A DNA stretch of 64,000 nucleotides from Bradyrhizobium sp. in8p8 (GTDB lineage: Bacteria; Pseudomonadota; Alphaproteobacteria; Rhizobiales; Xanthobacteraceae): NCBI RefSeq assembly GCF_000426845.1, contig NZ_AUGD01000021.1:1-64000 (forward strand), given 5' to 3'. How positions within the stretch are numbered: the first letter of the stretch is position 1; the number at the start of each line of letters is the position of its first letter. The notes under the pieces are model-generated. The model worked only from the letters and a program-made list of their open reading frames with translations. It made no database searches and was not told the origin of the DNA. Positions 33,056 to 43,198 of this stretch are shown piece after piece. Both the position numbers and the translations under genes were made by a program.

Positions 33056-34018
33056 ATGTTAAACCCTAATGCTCTCTCGCGCGCCGGCCAGGACCGGGCG
33101 AACCTCTACAACGAAATCACCGACAAGATTATCGCCGAACTCGAGGCTGGCCGCGTCCCCTGGGTTCAGCCTTGGGGGACCGCCGCGGCAAAGGCGCGTT
33201 TGGCCATGCCGAAAAACGCATCGACCAACCGGCAATATAGCGGCATTAACATCCTCATCCTCTGGGGAGCCGCGATCGAACGCGGATTTTCCGCTCAAAG
33301 TTGGCTCACCTTCCGTCAGGCGCTTTCACTTGGCGGCCACGTCCGCAAGGGAGAGCGCGGCACCACCGTCGTCTACGCGGATCGTTTTGTGCCGAATGAC
33401 GAAAAGGGACGGGCGGACGAGACCGGCGAAGCCGCGCAGGCAATTTCATTCCTCAAGCGATTTACCGTTTTCAACACCGATCAGTGCGAGGAACTGCCGG
33501 ACGAGATCGCCACCGCTGCGCCGCCACCGCCGCCAGGCCTGATCGAGCCCACGGTCGAAGCCCTGATCGAGGCCAGCGGAATCCCGTTTCGCATCGGCGG
33601 AGATCGCGCATTCTATGCACCGGCCGAAGACTATGTGCAGGTCCCGCCTCCGCAGGCCTATTTCGAGCCGATCAACTGGCACCGCACAGCGCTGCATGAA
33701 CTCGGTCATGCGACCGGGCATCCCTCGCGCCTCAATCGCGACCAGGGAGGATCCTATGGTACCAGGAAATACGCCTTTGAGGAATTGGTGGCTGAGTTGA
33801 GCGCCGCGTTCGGCTGTGCATCGCTCGGGATTGTGCCGACCGTCCGTCATGCCGATTACATCGGCTCATGGCTTGAAGTCCTGCGCGAAGACAATCGCGC
33901 CATCGTTCGCGCGGCCTCGCAGGCGAGCAAGGCCGCGGACTATTTGCTCAGTTTCGTTCCCCAATCCACTGTGCCGGGTTCGCTGGATTCGGTTGTCGCT
34001 GATCACGAGGCGGCTTGA
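33056..34018 (+). CDS. ArdC-like antirestriction protein
   Basis: A 320-residue protein with an N-terminal ssDNA-binding ArdC domain (YNEITDKIIAELEAGRVPWVQPW, NRQYSGINILILWGA, FRQALSLGGHVRKGERG) and a zinc metallopeptidase-like domain with HELGH at residues 214-218 (WHRTALHELGHATGHPSRL) and a downstream Glu in EELVAELSAAFGC. ArdC proteins protect single-stranded entering DNA from restriction during conjugation. The start is set by the hairpin leader and family alignment. Confidence 0.93.
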   Translation: MLNPNALSRAGQDRANLYNEITDKIIAELEAGRVPWVQPWGTAAAKARLAMPKNASTNRQYSGINILILWGAAIERGFSAQSWLTFRQALSLGGHVRKGERGTTVVYADRFVPNDEKGRADETGEAAQAISFLKRFTVFNTDQCEELPDEIATAAPPPPPGLIEPTVEALIEASGIPFRIGGDRAFYAPAEDYVQVPPPQAYFEPINWHRTALHELGHATGHPSRLNRDQGGSYGTRKYAFEELVAELSAAFGCASLGIVPTVRHADYIGSWLEVLREDNRAIVRAASQASKAADYLLSFVPQSTVPGSLDSVVADHEAA

Positions 34019-34072
34019 TGCTTGGCCTCCCGCGGCGGCCGCGCCGAGAGTGAGAGGAGGGAACGCTGTTCG

Positions 34073-34127
34073 CGACGGGGTGGAAGCCGAGAGAGAGTCT
34101 CACGGCTGCCCGTCGTGGAGAGTCAAA
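34073..34127 (+). promoter_or_regulatory. Conserved hairpin leader of the ParB-like gene
   Basis: Outer stem CGACGGG (34073-34079) with CCCGTCG (34109-34115); inner GCCGAGAGA (34086-34094) with TCTCACGGC (34098-34106), one mismatch. The outer stem ends 12 bases before the ATG, as in the ArdC leader. Confidence 0.65.
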
Positions 34128-36236
34128 ATGACGAAAGCCGTCCAAAAGATCACACTGTCGTCTTCCCGCGATATTCCCTTCAACAAGCTCATGCTCAGCC
34201 AATCGAACGTTCGCCGCGTGAAAGCAGGCGTCTCGATCGAGCAGCTCGCCGAAAGTATCGCGCAACGTACCCTCCTGCAAAGTCTCAGCGTGCGAGCGGT
34301 CGTGGATGCGGAAGGCAATGAGACCGGCATGTTCGAGGTACCTGCAGGCGGCCGGCGCTACCGCGCGTTGGAACTTCTCGTAAAGCAGAAGCGCATGGCG
34401 AAGACGCAGCCTGTTCCTTGTGTCGTGCGCGCGGGAGGCATCGCTGAAGACGACTCGCTTGCAGAGAATGACGAACGGATAGGGCTTCATCCGCTCGATC
34501 AGTTTCGAGCCTTCCAGACCTTGAGTGGCGCCGGCTTGTCCGAGGAGGACATCGCTGCTCGGCACTTCGTGTCCCCGGCGGTCGTGAAGCAACGACTGCG
34601 GCTGGCGTCCGTGTCCCCAACGCTGCACGACGTCTATGCCGAAGACGGCATGACACTCGAGCAGCTCATGGCCTTCTCTGTAACAGCCGACCACGCCAGA
34701 CAGGAGCAGGTCTGGGAAAACGTCAGCCGATCTGGCTATGATGAACCGTATCAGATCCGTCGCATGCTGACCGAAAATACCGTGCGCGCATCCGATCGCC
34801 GTGTGCAGTTCATTGGGCTGGATGCTTACGAGCAGGCTGGCGGCGGCGTTTTGCGGGACCTTTTCGAGCACGATGACGGCGGCTGGCTTCAAGATGTCGC
34901 TTTGCTCGACCGTCTCGTGACGGAAAAGCTCAAGGCCGAGGCCGAGGCGATTGCCGCCGAGGGATGGAAGTGGATTTCTGTCGCGGTCGATTTCCCCTAC
35001 GGTCACGCTGATGGCCTGCGAGAAATCGAGGGCGAACTTGTCGATCTCTCGCCTGAGGAGCAAGCCACCGTCGACGCCCTCAACGCCGAGCAGGCCAAGC
35101 TTGAATCCGACTACCAGGATGCTGATGAGCTGCCCGACGAGGTCGATCGACGTCTCGGGGAAATCGAGGCGGCACTGATAGCGTTCGAAGGTCGGTCGGT
35201 AGTCTACGATCCCGCCGAGATCGCGCGAGCTGGTGTTTTTGTCAGCATCGATTCCGAAGGACGCCTCTCAGTGGATCGGGGTTACGTCCAGCCGGAGGAT
35301 GAAGTGGCGGCACCCGCTCCTGATGTCGGGCAGACGTCATCAACCGATGGAGGGGAGGTCGATCCTTCCGTTCCGCGCACAGTGGTCTCGGTCGCGGGTA
35401 GCCCGGTCGAAACCGATGAGGATGATGACGATTCGACAAGGCCATTGCCGGATCGATTGATCACAGAGCTGACAGCGCATCGTACGCTGGCACTGCGGGA
35501 CGCGCTGGCAGAAAATCCGGCGATCGCGTTCCAGGCGGTGCTGCACAATTTCGTGCTGACGGCCTTTTACCGGTTCGCGTCATCCGGAAGCTGTCTTGAG
35601 ATCGGACTTCGTACGCCGACCTTTCCCGCTCAAGCCCCGGGCCTGAGGGAGAGCGCGTCCGCGAAGGCCGTCGAGGCACGGCACGAGTCCTGGAAAGCAC
35701 GATTGCCGAAGGGCGAGAACGGTCTCTGGGATGCGCTTACGGCCCTCGACGGCGACGCGCAAGCGTCCCTGTTCGCTCACTGTGCGTCATTTGCGGTCAA
35801 CGCCGTCTATGAGCCGGCGAACCGCTACAATCAGGGTCGTGTCTCCGCTCACGGAGTTCGCACGCGTCTCGATCAGGCCGATGTGCTGGCGCGCGCCGTT
35901 GACCTCGACATGGTCCGGGCGGGTTGGAGACCGACTGTCGACAACTATCTCGGCCGGGTCACCAAGCCTCGCATTCTGGAGGCGGTGCGGGAAGCAAGAG
36001 GCGAATCTTCTGCGCAGTTGATCGATCACCTGAAGAAGGCCGACATGGCCAAGGAGGCCGAACGTCTTCTCGATGGGTCGGGCTGGTTGCCGGACCCGCT
36101 GCGCCTCGCCGACGCTAGCGCGTGCCCTGCGGAAGAGGAGGGTGAACCGGACTCGTTGCCCGAATTCCTCGGCGACGACGAGGATCGGGAGAACCCCAAC
36201 GACGACGATCCGCAACAGCTCGATGCGGCTGAGTGA
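34128..36236 (+). CDS. ParB/RepB-like nuclease-domain protein
   Basis: A 702-residue protein. The N-terminal ParB-N domain (PFNKLMLSQSNVRRVKAGVS, SIEQLAESIAQRTLLQSLSV, AGGRRYRALELL) is followed by an HTH (GLSEEDIAARHFVSPAVVKQRLRLAS) and a long acidic C-terminal part ending DDEDRENPNDDDPQQLDAAE. Such proteins lie in the core of Tn4371-like elements and may aid maintenance; the canonical ParB CTPase motif is not assured. The ATG at 34128 follows the hairpin leader; the frame upstream overlaps ardC. A strong terminator follows. Confidence 0.88.
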   Translation: MTKAVQKITLSSSRDIPFNKLMLSQSNVRRVKAGVSIEQLAESIAQRTLLQSLSVRAVVDAEGNETGMFEVPAGGRRYRALELLVKQKRMAKTQPVPCVVRAGGIAEDDSLAENDERIGLHPLDQFRAFQTLSGAGLSEEDIAARHFVSPAVVKQRLRLASVSPTLHDVYAEDGMTLEQLMAFSVTADHARQEQVWENVSRSGYDEPYQIRRMLTENTVRASDRRVQFIGLDAYEQAGGGVLRDLFEHDDGGWLQDVALLDRLVTEKLKAEAEAIAAEGWKWISVAVDFPYGHADGLREIEGELVDLSPEEQATVDALNAEQAKLESDYQDADELPDEVDRRLGEIEAALIAFEGRSVVYDPAEIARAGVFVSIDSEGRLSVDRGYVQPEDEVAAPAPDVGQTSSTDGGEVDPSVPRTVVSVAGSPVETDEDDDDSTRPLPDRLITELTAHRTLALRDALAENPAIAFQAVLHNFVLTAFYRFASSGSCLEIGLRTPTFPAQAPGLRESASAKAVEARHESWKARLPKGENGLWDALTALDGDAQASLFAHCASFAVNAVYEPANRYNQGRVSAHGVRTRLDQADVLARAVDLDMVRAGWRPTVDNYLGRVTKPRILEAVREARGESSAQLIDHLKKADMAKEAERLLDGSGWLPDPLRLADASACPAEEEGEPDSLPEFLGDDEDRENPNDDDPQQLDAAE

Positions 36237-36277
36237 CATCATAGAGTAGGAAGGCTCCGGCCGTCCCGCAGTTGCTT

Positions 36278-36309
36278 GGGGACCGGTGTGCAGCGCCGGT
36301 CCCCATTTT
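36278..36309 (+). terminator. Rho-independent terminator after parB-like gene
   Basis: Perfect 9-bp stem GGGGACCGG (36278-36286) with CCGGTCCCC (36296-36304), then ATTTTTA. It ends the ArdC-ParB transcript before the methylase-helicase gene. Confidence 0.88.
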
Positions 36310-36421
36310 TATGGGCGAGCGCTGAGAGGGAGAGCTGGGCCGGGAAGGGTTTGAATCGCCGTGGTCTTAAGGAGAGCGCCGGGCGGTTCGACCCGTTCCT
36401 GCTCTCCTGAGAAATCCTGTC

Positions 36422-39400
36422 ATGACCGAATCTCTCGCCGGCGGCGCTGCCGCCGCGCCGCTCTCGATGCGTGCCGCTGCTACTCTCACCTCTGCCGCCC
36501 TCAGGGCCGCCCGACAGCTCATGACTGACCTCGAGCGCGGCCGTCGCATCGATGCCGCTGTCCTGCGTGGCGCCATGGAGGCTGCCTTCGGCGCCTCGGA
36601 CGCGACCGGCGCCTGGAACTGGAAGACCGCCTATGACGTCTGCGAGGCAGCAACCGTTCTATTCCTTCGCAAGTTCGGCCCGGCCATGCGCGCCAAGGCT
36701 GGCTCAACGGCCGCGATGCTGCCGATGCTCGCGAAAATCGTGAGCTGTCTGCCGACCCATACGCGGCGTTCCGAGGACAGTCAGGCACTTCAGCAATTCT
36801 CGACGCCAATCCCGCTTGGGCTGGCCGCATGCACTGCAGCCGGTATTACGCCTGCCGACCGCGTTCTGGAGCCCTCCGCGGGGATCGGCTTGCTCGCCAT
36901 CCTTGCCGAACTCGCCGGCGGCTCTCTGATGTTGAACGAGTTGGCCGAAGGCCGCGCGGCGCTGCTCGATCATCTGTTCGCCAACGTTAAAGTCACGCGG
37001 TTCGACGCCGCGCAAATCGATGATCACCTCGACGCGAGTGTCGTACCGAGCGTCGTCCTGATGAACCCGCCGTTTTCCGCGGTGGCGAATGTCGATCGAC
37101 GGATGGCGGACGCGGCTTTCCGGCACATCGCTTCGGCGCTCGCGCGTCTTTGCGACGGTGGACGCCTCGTCGCCATCGCTGGCGCAGGCCTTGCGCCGGA
37201 TAACCCGGCATGGACCGAGGCCTTTGTGCGGCTCCAGGAACGCGGACGGGTGGTGTTTTCTGCCGCGATCGACGGCGCCGTCTACGCCAAGCACGGCACT
37301 CAGACGGACACGAGGCTGCTCGTCATCGATAAGTTGGCCGCTGCCGATCCGAAGGCGTTTCCTGCCTCGCAAGGCATGGCCGGCGATGTCGCCACCTTGC
37401 TCAATTGGGTAGCCCTGCATGTGCCCCCGAGGCTGCCCGTCGCCGCGCCGGTCGTAGCCGGCGTCATTAGGCGCCCCGCAATGCCCCGATCGGCGGGCGC
37501 TTCCGCATCTTGTCTGTCGTCCACCTCGGAAAGCGCAGCGCCAAATGGCGTCGTACTCACGTACGAGACGGTCGAATGGTCGCCGCCGGAAGGCGCCCGC
37601 CTTACCGATGCGCTCTATGAGGAGTACGGATTGCAGTCGATCCGTATTCCCGGATCGTGCGCACATCCGACCAAGCTCGTGCAGTCGGCGGCGATGGCGT
37701 CCGTTGCGCCACCGAAGCCGTCCTACCGTCCGCATCTGCCTGCAACCCTGGTGGCAGATGGAGTTCTGTCCGAGGCCCAACTCGAGAGCGTCATTTATGC
37801 CGGCGAGGCGCATTCCGAATTCTTGGCGGGCTCCTGGACGGTCGACGCGACCTTTGACGTTGTGGCCGCCGCGCGCGACGACGCAGCGAATGCCGTCCGC
37901 TTTCGCCGCGGCTGGTTCTTGGGCGACGGCACCGGCGCTGGCAAGGGTCGGCAGGTCGCCGGCATCCTGCTCGACAATTGGCTGAAGGGCCGCCGCTGTG
38001 CGGTCTGGATCAGCAAATCCGACAAGCTGATCGAAGACGCGCAACGCGATTGGTCCGCGCTCGGCATGGAGCGGCTGCTCGTTACGCCTCTGTCCCGGTT
38101 TCGCCAGGGCACACCGATCCGGCTTTCGGAAGGCATCCTTTTTGCCACCTACGCCACGCTACGCACCGACGAGCGTGGCGAGAAGCTTTCGCGCGTCGGG
38201 CAGATCGTTGAATGGTTGGGCTCCGATTTCGACGGACTGATCGTTTTCGACGAGAGCCACGCCATGCAGAATGCGGTCGGGGGCAGGGGCGAGCGGGGTG
38301 ACCAGGCGGCCTCTCAGCAGGGGCGCGCGGGCCTGAGGCTCCAGCACGCCTTGCCGAATGCTCGCGTGGTTTATGTGTCGGCGACAGGCGCAACCACGGT
38401 CCACAACCTCGCTTATGCCCAACGCCTTGGCCTTTGGGGCGGCGCCGATTTCCCGTTTGCCACGCGGGCCGAGTTCGTTGAAGCGATCGAGGAGGGTGGG
38501 GTTGCGGCGATGGAGGTGCTGGCGCGCGACCTCAAGGCGCTCGGTCTCTACGCGGCCCGTTCATTGTCCTATGAGGGCGTCGAGTACGAACTCGTCGAAC
38601 ACCAGCTTACACCGGAGCAGGTTCGCATCTACGACGCCTATGCCGATGCGTTCAGCATCATCCATAATAATCTCGACGCGGCGATGCGGGCCGCCAACAT
38701 CACCGGCGAAACCGGAACGCTGAACGGGCAGGCAAAATCCGCGGCCCGATCCGCCTTCGAGAGCGCCAAACAGCGCTTCTTCGGTCATCTGCTGACCTCG
38801 ATGAAGACGCCGTCGCTCATCCGATCGATCGACCGCGATCTCGACGCCGGCCATGCCGCCGTCATCCAGATCGTGTCGACGGGCGAAGCGCTCTTGGAGC
38901 GCCGGCTCGCCGAGATCCCGACCGAGGAGTGGGGCGACATCCAGGTCGACATCACCCCGCGCGAGTATGTGCTCGACTATCTCGCCCATTCCTTCCCGGT
39001 CCAGCTCTACGAACCGTTCACCGACCAGGAGGGCAATCTCTGTTCTCGGCCTGTCTATCGCGACGGCCAGCCGGTCGAGAGCAGGGAAGCTGTCGCCCGG
39101 CGTGACCGCCTCATCGAAAAACTCGCCTCGCTGCCGCCCGTGCCTGGCGCGCTCGATCAGGTCATTCAGCGCTTCGGCACCGACATGGTCGCCGAGGTGA
39201 CCGGCCGCTCGCGCCGCGTCGTTCGCAAGGACGACCGGTTGGTGGTCGAAAATCGGGCCGGTTCGGCCAACCTCGCCGAGACCTCAGCCTTCATGGACGA
39301 CGTCAAGCGCATCCTCGTGTTCTCCGACGCGGGCGGTACGGGGAGGAGCTACCATGCCGAACTGTCGGCGCGGAATCGCCGTTTGCGGGTTCACTACCTG

Positions 39401-40741
39401 CTCGAGCCCGGCTGGAAGGCGGACGCCGCGATTCAGGGCCTCGGCCGCACGAACCGGACCAATCAGGCGCAGCCGCCGCTGTTCCGTCCCATTGCGACCG
39501 ATGTGAAGGCCGAGAAGCGCTTTCTCAGCACCATTGCGCGCCGGCTCGACACATTGGGGGCGATTACACGCGGCCAACGCCAGACCGGCGGGCAGGGCCT
39601 GTTCCGGCCCGAGGACAATCTCGAAAGCCAGTACGGGCGTGACGCGTTGCGTCAACTCTACACGTTGCTCGTCCGAGGCAAGGTCGACGGATGCTCGCTC
39701 GAACGGTTCGAGGATGCCACCGGCCTGAAGCTGACAGATGCCAATGGGCTCAGGGATGACCTGCCGCCGATCACGACCTTCCTGAACAGGTTGTTGGCGC
39801 TCACCATCGGCCTGCAGAATGTGCTGTTCACCGCCTTCGAGCAGCTGTTGACTGCTCGCATCGAGGGCGCGGTCGCATCCGGCACCTACGACGTCGGGTT
39901 GGAAACGCTCCGCGCCGAGAGCTTTGTCGTCAGCGGCCGGCGGACGATTTATGTCCATCCGCGCACGCGTGCCGAGACACGGTTGCTCAGCATAACCCAG
40001 CGCCAGCGCAACCATCCTGTTGGTTTGGATGACGCCCTTGCTCGTCGTTCCAATCATGCTGTCCTGCTGATCAACGAGCACTCCGGACGGGCCGCCGTGC
40101 AGGTCCCGGCCCCGAGCGTCATGCTCGACGACGGTGAGATCGAGCGCCGCGTCCGCCTGATCCGGCCTATGGAACAGCACCAGGTCCCCTTGAACATGAT
40201 GATGGAGAGCCATTGGGTTGAAGCGGATCGCGAACGCTTCGCCGCGGCCTGGCTGGCGGAGCTTGCCGAGGTGCCCGAGTACACGGAAAGCACGATCCAT
40301 GTCGTGGCCGGCTTGCTGCTCCCCATCTGGAAGCGGTTGCCGAACGAATCGACGCGCGTCTATCGGCTTCAGACCGACACGGGCGAGCGCATCATCGGCC
40401 GCAAGGTTTCTGCGATCTGGGTCGCAAACGCCCTTGCCGCGGACGCGCCTTCGCTGACGCCGGAGGTTGCCTTTGGCGGGCTAATGGAAGGACGGACCGT
40501 CCTCGACCTCGCGGAGGGGCTCCAGCTTCGGCGCGTCCGGGTCATGGGCGCATACCGCATCGAGCTGTCGGGATTCAACGACACGATGCGCGATCGCCTC
40601 CGCGCTTACGGGCTCTTTGGCGAGATCATCTCCTGGAAGCTGCGCATGTTCGTGCCCACGGACGCAAGCGGCGTCGAGATCCTGTCGAAGGTGCTCGAGA
40701 CCTATCCGGTTGCGCGTATCAGTGAGCGGGAGGCCGCGTGA
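36422..40741 (+). CDS. Methylase-helicase of the strawberry-notch type
   Basis: A 1439-residue protein. Residues about 120-330 form an N6-adenine methyltransferase-like domain (LEPSAGIG about 149-156; NPPF 215-218). A helicase follows with a degenerate Walker A GDGTGAGKG (about 500), DESH box (about 610) and SATGATT, the arrangement of bacterial strawberry-notch (Sno) proteins. A C-terminal helicase domain contains GLGRTNRTNQ. It is a conserved core gene on these elements; proposed roles include DNA modification and repair, not established. It overlaps the next gene by one base. Intact. Confidence 0.92.
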   Translation: MTESLAGGAAAAPLSMRAAATLTSAALRAARQLMTDLERGRRIDAAVLRGAMEAAFGASDATGAWNWKTAYDVCEAATVLFLRKFGPAMRAKAGSTAAMLPMLAKIVSCLPTHTRRSEDSQALQQFSTPIPLGLAACTAAGITPADRVLEPSAGIGLLAILAELAGGSLMLNELAEGRAALLDHLFANVKVTRFDAAQIDDHLDASVVPSVVLMNPPFSAVANVDRRMADAAFRHIASALARLCDGGRLVAIAGAGLAPDNPAWTEAFVRLQERGRVVFSAAIDGAVYAKHGTQTDTRLLVIDKLAAADPKAFPASQGMAGDVATLLNWVALHVPPRLPVAAPVVAGVIRRPAMPRSAGASASCLSSTSESAAPNGVVLTYETVEWSPPEGARLTDALYEEYGLQSIRIPGSCAHPTKLVQSAAMASVAPPKPSYRPHLPATLVADGVLSEAQLESVIYAGEAHSEFLAGSWTVDATFDVVAAARDDAANAVRFRRGWFLGDGTGAGKGRQVAGILLDNWLKGRRCAVWISKSDKLIEDAQRDWSALGMERLLVTPLSRFRQGTPIRLSEGILFATYATLRTDERGEKLSRVGQIVEWLGSDFDGLIVFDESHAMQNAVGGRGERGDQAASQQGRAGLRLQHALPNARVVYVSATGATTVHNLAYAQRLGLWGGADFPFATRAEFVEAIEEGGVAAMEVLARDLKALGLYAARSLSYEGVEYELVEHQLTPEQVRIYDAYADAFSIIHNNLDAAMRAANITGETGTLNGQAKSAARSAFESAKQRFFGHLLTSMKTPSLIRSIDRDLDAGHAAVIQIVSTGEALLERRLAEIPTEEWGDIQVDITPREYVLDYLAHSFPVQLYEPFTDQEGNLCSRPVYRDGQPVESREAVARRDRLIEKLASLPPVPGALDQVIQRFGTDMVAEVTGRSRRVVRKDDRLVVENRAGSANLAETSAFMDDVKRILVFSDAGGTGRSYHAELSARNRRLRVHYLLEPGWKADAAIQGLGRTNRTNQAQPPLFRPIATDVKAEKRFLSTIARRLDTLGAITRGQRQTGGQGLFRPEDNLESQYGRDALRQLYTLLVRGKVDGCSLERFEDATGLKLTDANGLRDDLPPITTFLNRLLALTIGLQNVLFTAFEQLLTARIEGAVASGTYDVGLETLRAESFVVSGRRTIYVHPRTRAETRLLSITQRQRNHPVGLDDALARRSNHAVLLINEHSGRAAVQVPAPSVMLDDGEIERRVRLIRPMEQHQVPLNMMMESHWVEADRERFAAAWLAELAEVPEYTESTIHVVAGLLLPIWKRLPNESTRVYRLQTDTGERIIGRKVSAIWVANALAADAPSLTPEVAFGGLMEGRTVLDLAEGLQLRRVRVMGAYRIELSGFNDTMRDRLRAYGLFGEIISWKLRMFVPTDASGVEILSKVLETYPVARISEREAA

Positions 40742-41802
40742 TGTCCCGCGATGCCTCCGAACTGGTCCGCCGCCTCGCGCACGAAGCCGAGGCGGTGTGC
40801 CGACACTATCTCTCCAACGGCAAGCGCGCGGGGCGATATTGGGTGGTCGGAGACGTCCATAACACGCCGGGGCGCTCGATGTTCGTGCGGCTCCAGGAAT
40901 CATCTAAGGGCCCCGCCGGAAAGTGGACTGACGCTGCGACCGGCGAGCATGGCGACCTCCTCGACATCATTCGCGAATGCCGGGGTTTGCGCGACTTTAG
41001 CGAGGTCACCGAGGAAGCGAGGCGGTTTCTGAAGCTGCCTCGTCCTGAGCCGCAGCTGGCCTCGAAACCCGTTCGTTCGCTTGCGCCGGTCGGATCGCAG
41101 AAAGCCGCCCGTCGGCTCTTTGCGATATCCAGCCCAATTGAGGGGACGATGGTCGAAACGTATTTGCAGCGCCGCGGAATAGCCCGCATCAACCATGGCG
41201 GCAGCCTGCGCTTCCACCCTCGTTGCTACTATCGACCGGACGAGCACTTGCCGACCGAAACCTGGCCGGCGATGATTGCCTGCGTCACCGACCTTGAGGG
41301 ACGGATCACCGGCGTTCACCGCACCTGGCTCGATCCAGACGGTTTTGATCGCGTGCGGCTCGGCAAGGCTCCAATCGACACACCACGACGGGCTATGGGC
41401 GATCTGCTTGGCAACGCTGTTCGCTTTGGCGTGGTGGACGACGTGCTCGCCGCCGGCGAGGGTATCGAGACCATGTTGTCGCTGCGTAACGTACTCCCGA
41501 CCTTGCCGATGACTGCTGCGCTCTCGGCCAATCACCTCTCTGCCATGTTGCTGCCGTCTGGCCTGCGTCGGCTCTATATCGCCCGCGACGCCGATGCCGC
41601 CGGAGATGCGGTACAGGCGACTCTCACCCAGCGCGCGGAAGCCGTCGGCGTTGAAGTGATCGCATTGTCGCCCCGGCTGGGCGACTTCAACGAAGATCTG
41701 CATATCTTCGGTCTCGGGGCGCTGCGAGCAGCGTTGCGGCTTCAACTCGTGCCAGAGGACGTCGCCCGCTTCCTGCACTCGTCGGCGGTGGCCGTGGAAT
41801 AG
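40741..41802 (+). CDS. Toprim-domain protein (DUF7146, primase-like)
   Basis: About 353 residues. An N-terminal DUF7146/zinc-ribbon-like part (VRRLAHEAEAVCRHYLSNGK, GKWTDAATGEHGDLLDIIRE) is followed by a Toprim domain with AAGEGIETMLSLR (Glu) and LYIARDADAAGDAV (Asp pair). This is the layout of plasmid/phage primases, though the N-terminal zinc site is weak. The ATG at 40741 overlaps the helicase stop in TGATG; GTG 40738 also reads in frame. It is probably translated together with the methylase-helicase and involved in element replication. Confidence 0.9.
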   Translation: MSRDASELVRRLAHEAEAVCRHYLSNGKRAGRYWVVGDVHNTPGRSMFVRLQESSKGPAGKWTDAATGEHGDLLDIIRECRGLRDFSEVTEEARRFLKLPRPEPQLASKPVRSLAPVGSQKAARRLFAISSPIEGTMVETYLQRRGIARINHGGSLRFHPRCYYRPDEHLPTETWPAMIACVTDLEGRITGVHRTWLDPDGFDRVRLGKAPIDTPRRAMGDLLGNAVRFGVVDDVLAAGEGIETMLSLRNVLPTLPMTAALSANHLSAMLLPSGLRRLYIARDADAAGDAVQATLTQRAEAVGVEVIALSPRLGDFNEDLHIFGLGALRAALRLQLVPEDVARFLHSSAVAVE

Positions 41803-42132
41803 CCCCGGTGCTTCGATCGGCGTCGACAGGTCGGTCATAGCGAGACCATTCCCGGAATCGGGCGCGACCTCGGCCTTCTAGATGGCGATCGGACGGCAAG
41901 CGGCCCGGGCCGGCAATGGCTACGCCCGGCTATTTTCCGCCGCGCGCCGGCGATGGGAAGAAGCATTAGCCGACAGCCCGACGCGCTTTGCATCGCGAAG
42001 CAAAATAGCCGGCCTCCGCCATCCTCCGCTGCCGCTTCGGCCCTTTCGGGTTCTGGCCCGTTCCGCCCGCCGTCTGAGTGATCGCCACGAAGGCCGCGAT
42101 GGGCGCGGCCGATCCGGCAAAGGACCTTCTCC
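41803..42132. promoter_or_regulatory. Structured leader of DUF2493 gene
   Basis: No gene in 330 bp. An 11-bp perfect inverted repeat CCGGCTATTTT (41926-41936) with AAAATAGCCGG (42002-42012) encloses 65 bases, with ctttgcatcgcg and cggccctttcgggt blocks resembling the DUF736 leader at 16.8 kb. The ATG follows 120 bp later. Confidence 0.6.
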
Positions 42133-43056
42133 ATGACCGACCACGATGACATCGAGCCACCGCATGCCTCTTCTCCAACCGATCACGTTCTCACCGAATT
42201 GCAGCTCTTCGGTTACCGCCCCTTCGACGACCAGCCTGATCCACGGCCGCTCCCCGAGGGCAAGATCATCGCTGGAGCCGTCGCCGACATCTTCGATGCC
42301 CTGGTCGCGACGTTGAGCGACACGCGGCTCGAGCCGGACCTTGGCGATCTCCTCTGGTCGACCGTGAGCTTGTTTCATCGTGCCGTCGACCGCATCGAAC
42401 GCCATCTCGACGACAACGAACAGGCGCAGCAGAAGAGCCAGCGCGAGCAGAACGGCTCCGAAATACGGTCGGTCGAACTCGAGCGCCTGACGGCCGAAGG
42501 CATTACGCTGATCGAGCGGCGCAACTGCCTGGAGCTCTTCCGCGACCAGGCCATTGAGCGCTTTGAGACACACACCGGCTCATCCTGGCGCCCTCGATCG
42601 GGATCGCTGGTGAACCACCGCACGTTGACCGCAGCGATGATCGACTCCCGCGACTTCATCGCGGCCAAGCGCCGCGCCGAAACCGAGGTCTTGTTGCCGT
42701 CAGGACCGAAGATCGCACTCACCGGCGGGCTCGACTTCAACGACCATCACCTCATCTGGGACCGCCTCGACAAGGTTCACGCCAAGCATCCCGACATGGT
42801 GCTGCTCCACGGCGGCTCCCCGAAAGGGGCCGAGCTGATCGCCTCCAAATGGGCGACCATCCGCAAAGTACCTCAGGTCGCCTTCAAGCCCGACTGGACG
42901 AAACACGCCAAGGCGGCACCGTTCAAGCGCAATGACACCATGCTCGAACTCCTGCCGATCGGCGTCCTGCACTTCCCGGGCACGGGAATCCAGGACAACC
43001 TTGCCGACAAGGCGAAGCGGATCGGCATCCCGGTTTGGAAATTTGGCGGCGCGTGA
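42133..43056 (+). CDS. DUF2493 (SLOG-fold) protein
   Basis: A 307-residue protein. The N-terminal part has a helical DUF7007-like region of unknown role; the C-terminal DUF2493 domain has KIALTGGLDFNDHHLIWDRL, DMVLLHGGSPKGAELIASKW and RNDTMLELLPIGVLHFPGTG. The GGS(P)KGAE loop is the nucleotide- or ligand-binding site of SLOG/YspA folds. SLOG proteins elsewhere sense nucleotide signals; on these elements the function is unknown. Intact, with its own leader. Confidence 0.88.
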   Translation: MTDHDDIEPPHASSPTDHVLTELQLFGYRPFDDQPDPRPLPEGKIIAGAVADIFDALVATLSDTRLEPDLGDLLWSTVSLFHRAVDRIERHLDDNEQAQQKSQREQNGSEIRSVELERLTAEGITLIERRNCLELFRDQAIERFETHTGSSWRPRSGSLVNHRTLTAAMIDSRDFIAAKRRAETEVLLPSGPKIALTGGLDFNDHHLIWDRLDKVHAKHPDMVLLHGGSPKGAELIASKWATIRKVPQVAFKPDWTKHAKAAPFKRNDTMLELLPIGVLHFPGTGIQDNLADKAKRIGIPVWKFGGA

Positions 43057-43198
43057 GCGCCGTCTTCGCGCCTCCGAAACCATCAAAGCGGAGTTGCATG
43101 CGCCGTAACTCCGCCTCGTTTCGGCTCTATATCGGAATTTGCGCCGTGGTGGTGGTGGAAGGCGCAACTCGCAAAACCATGCACATGGAGCCACCACC

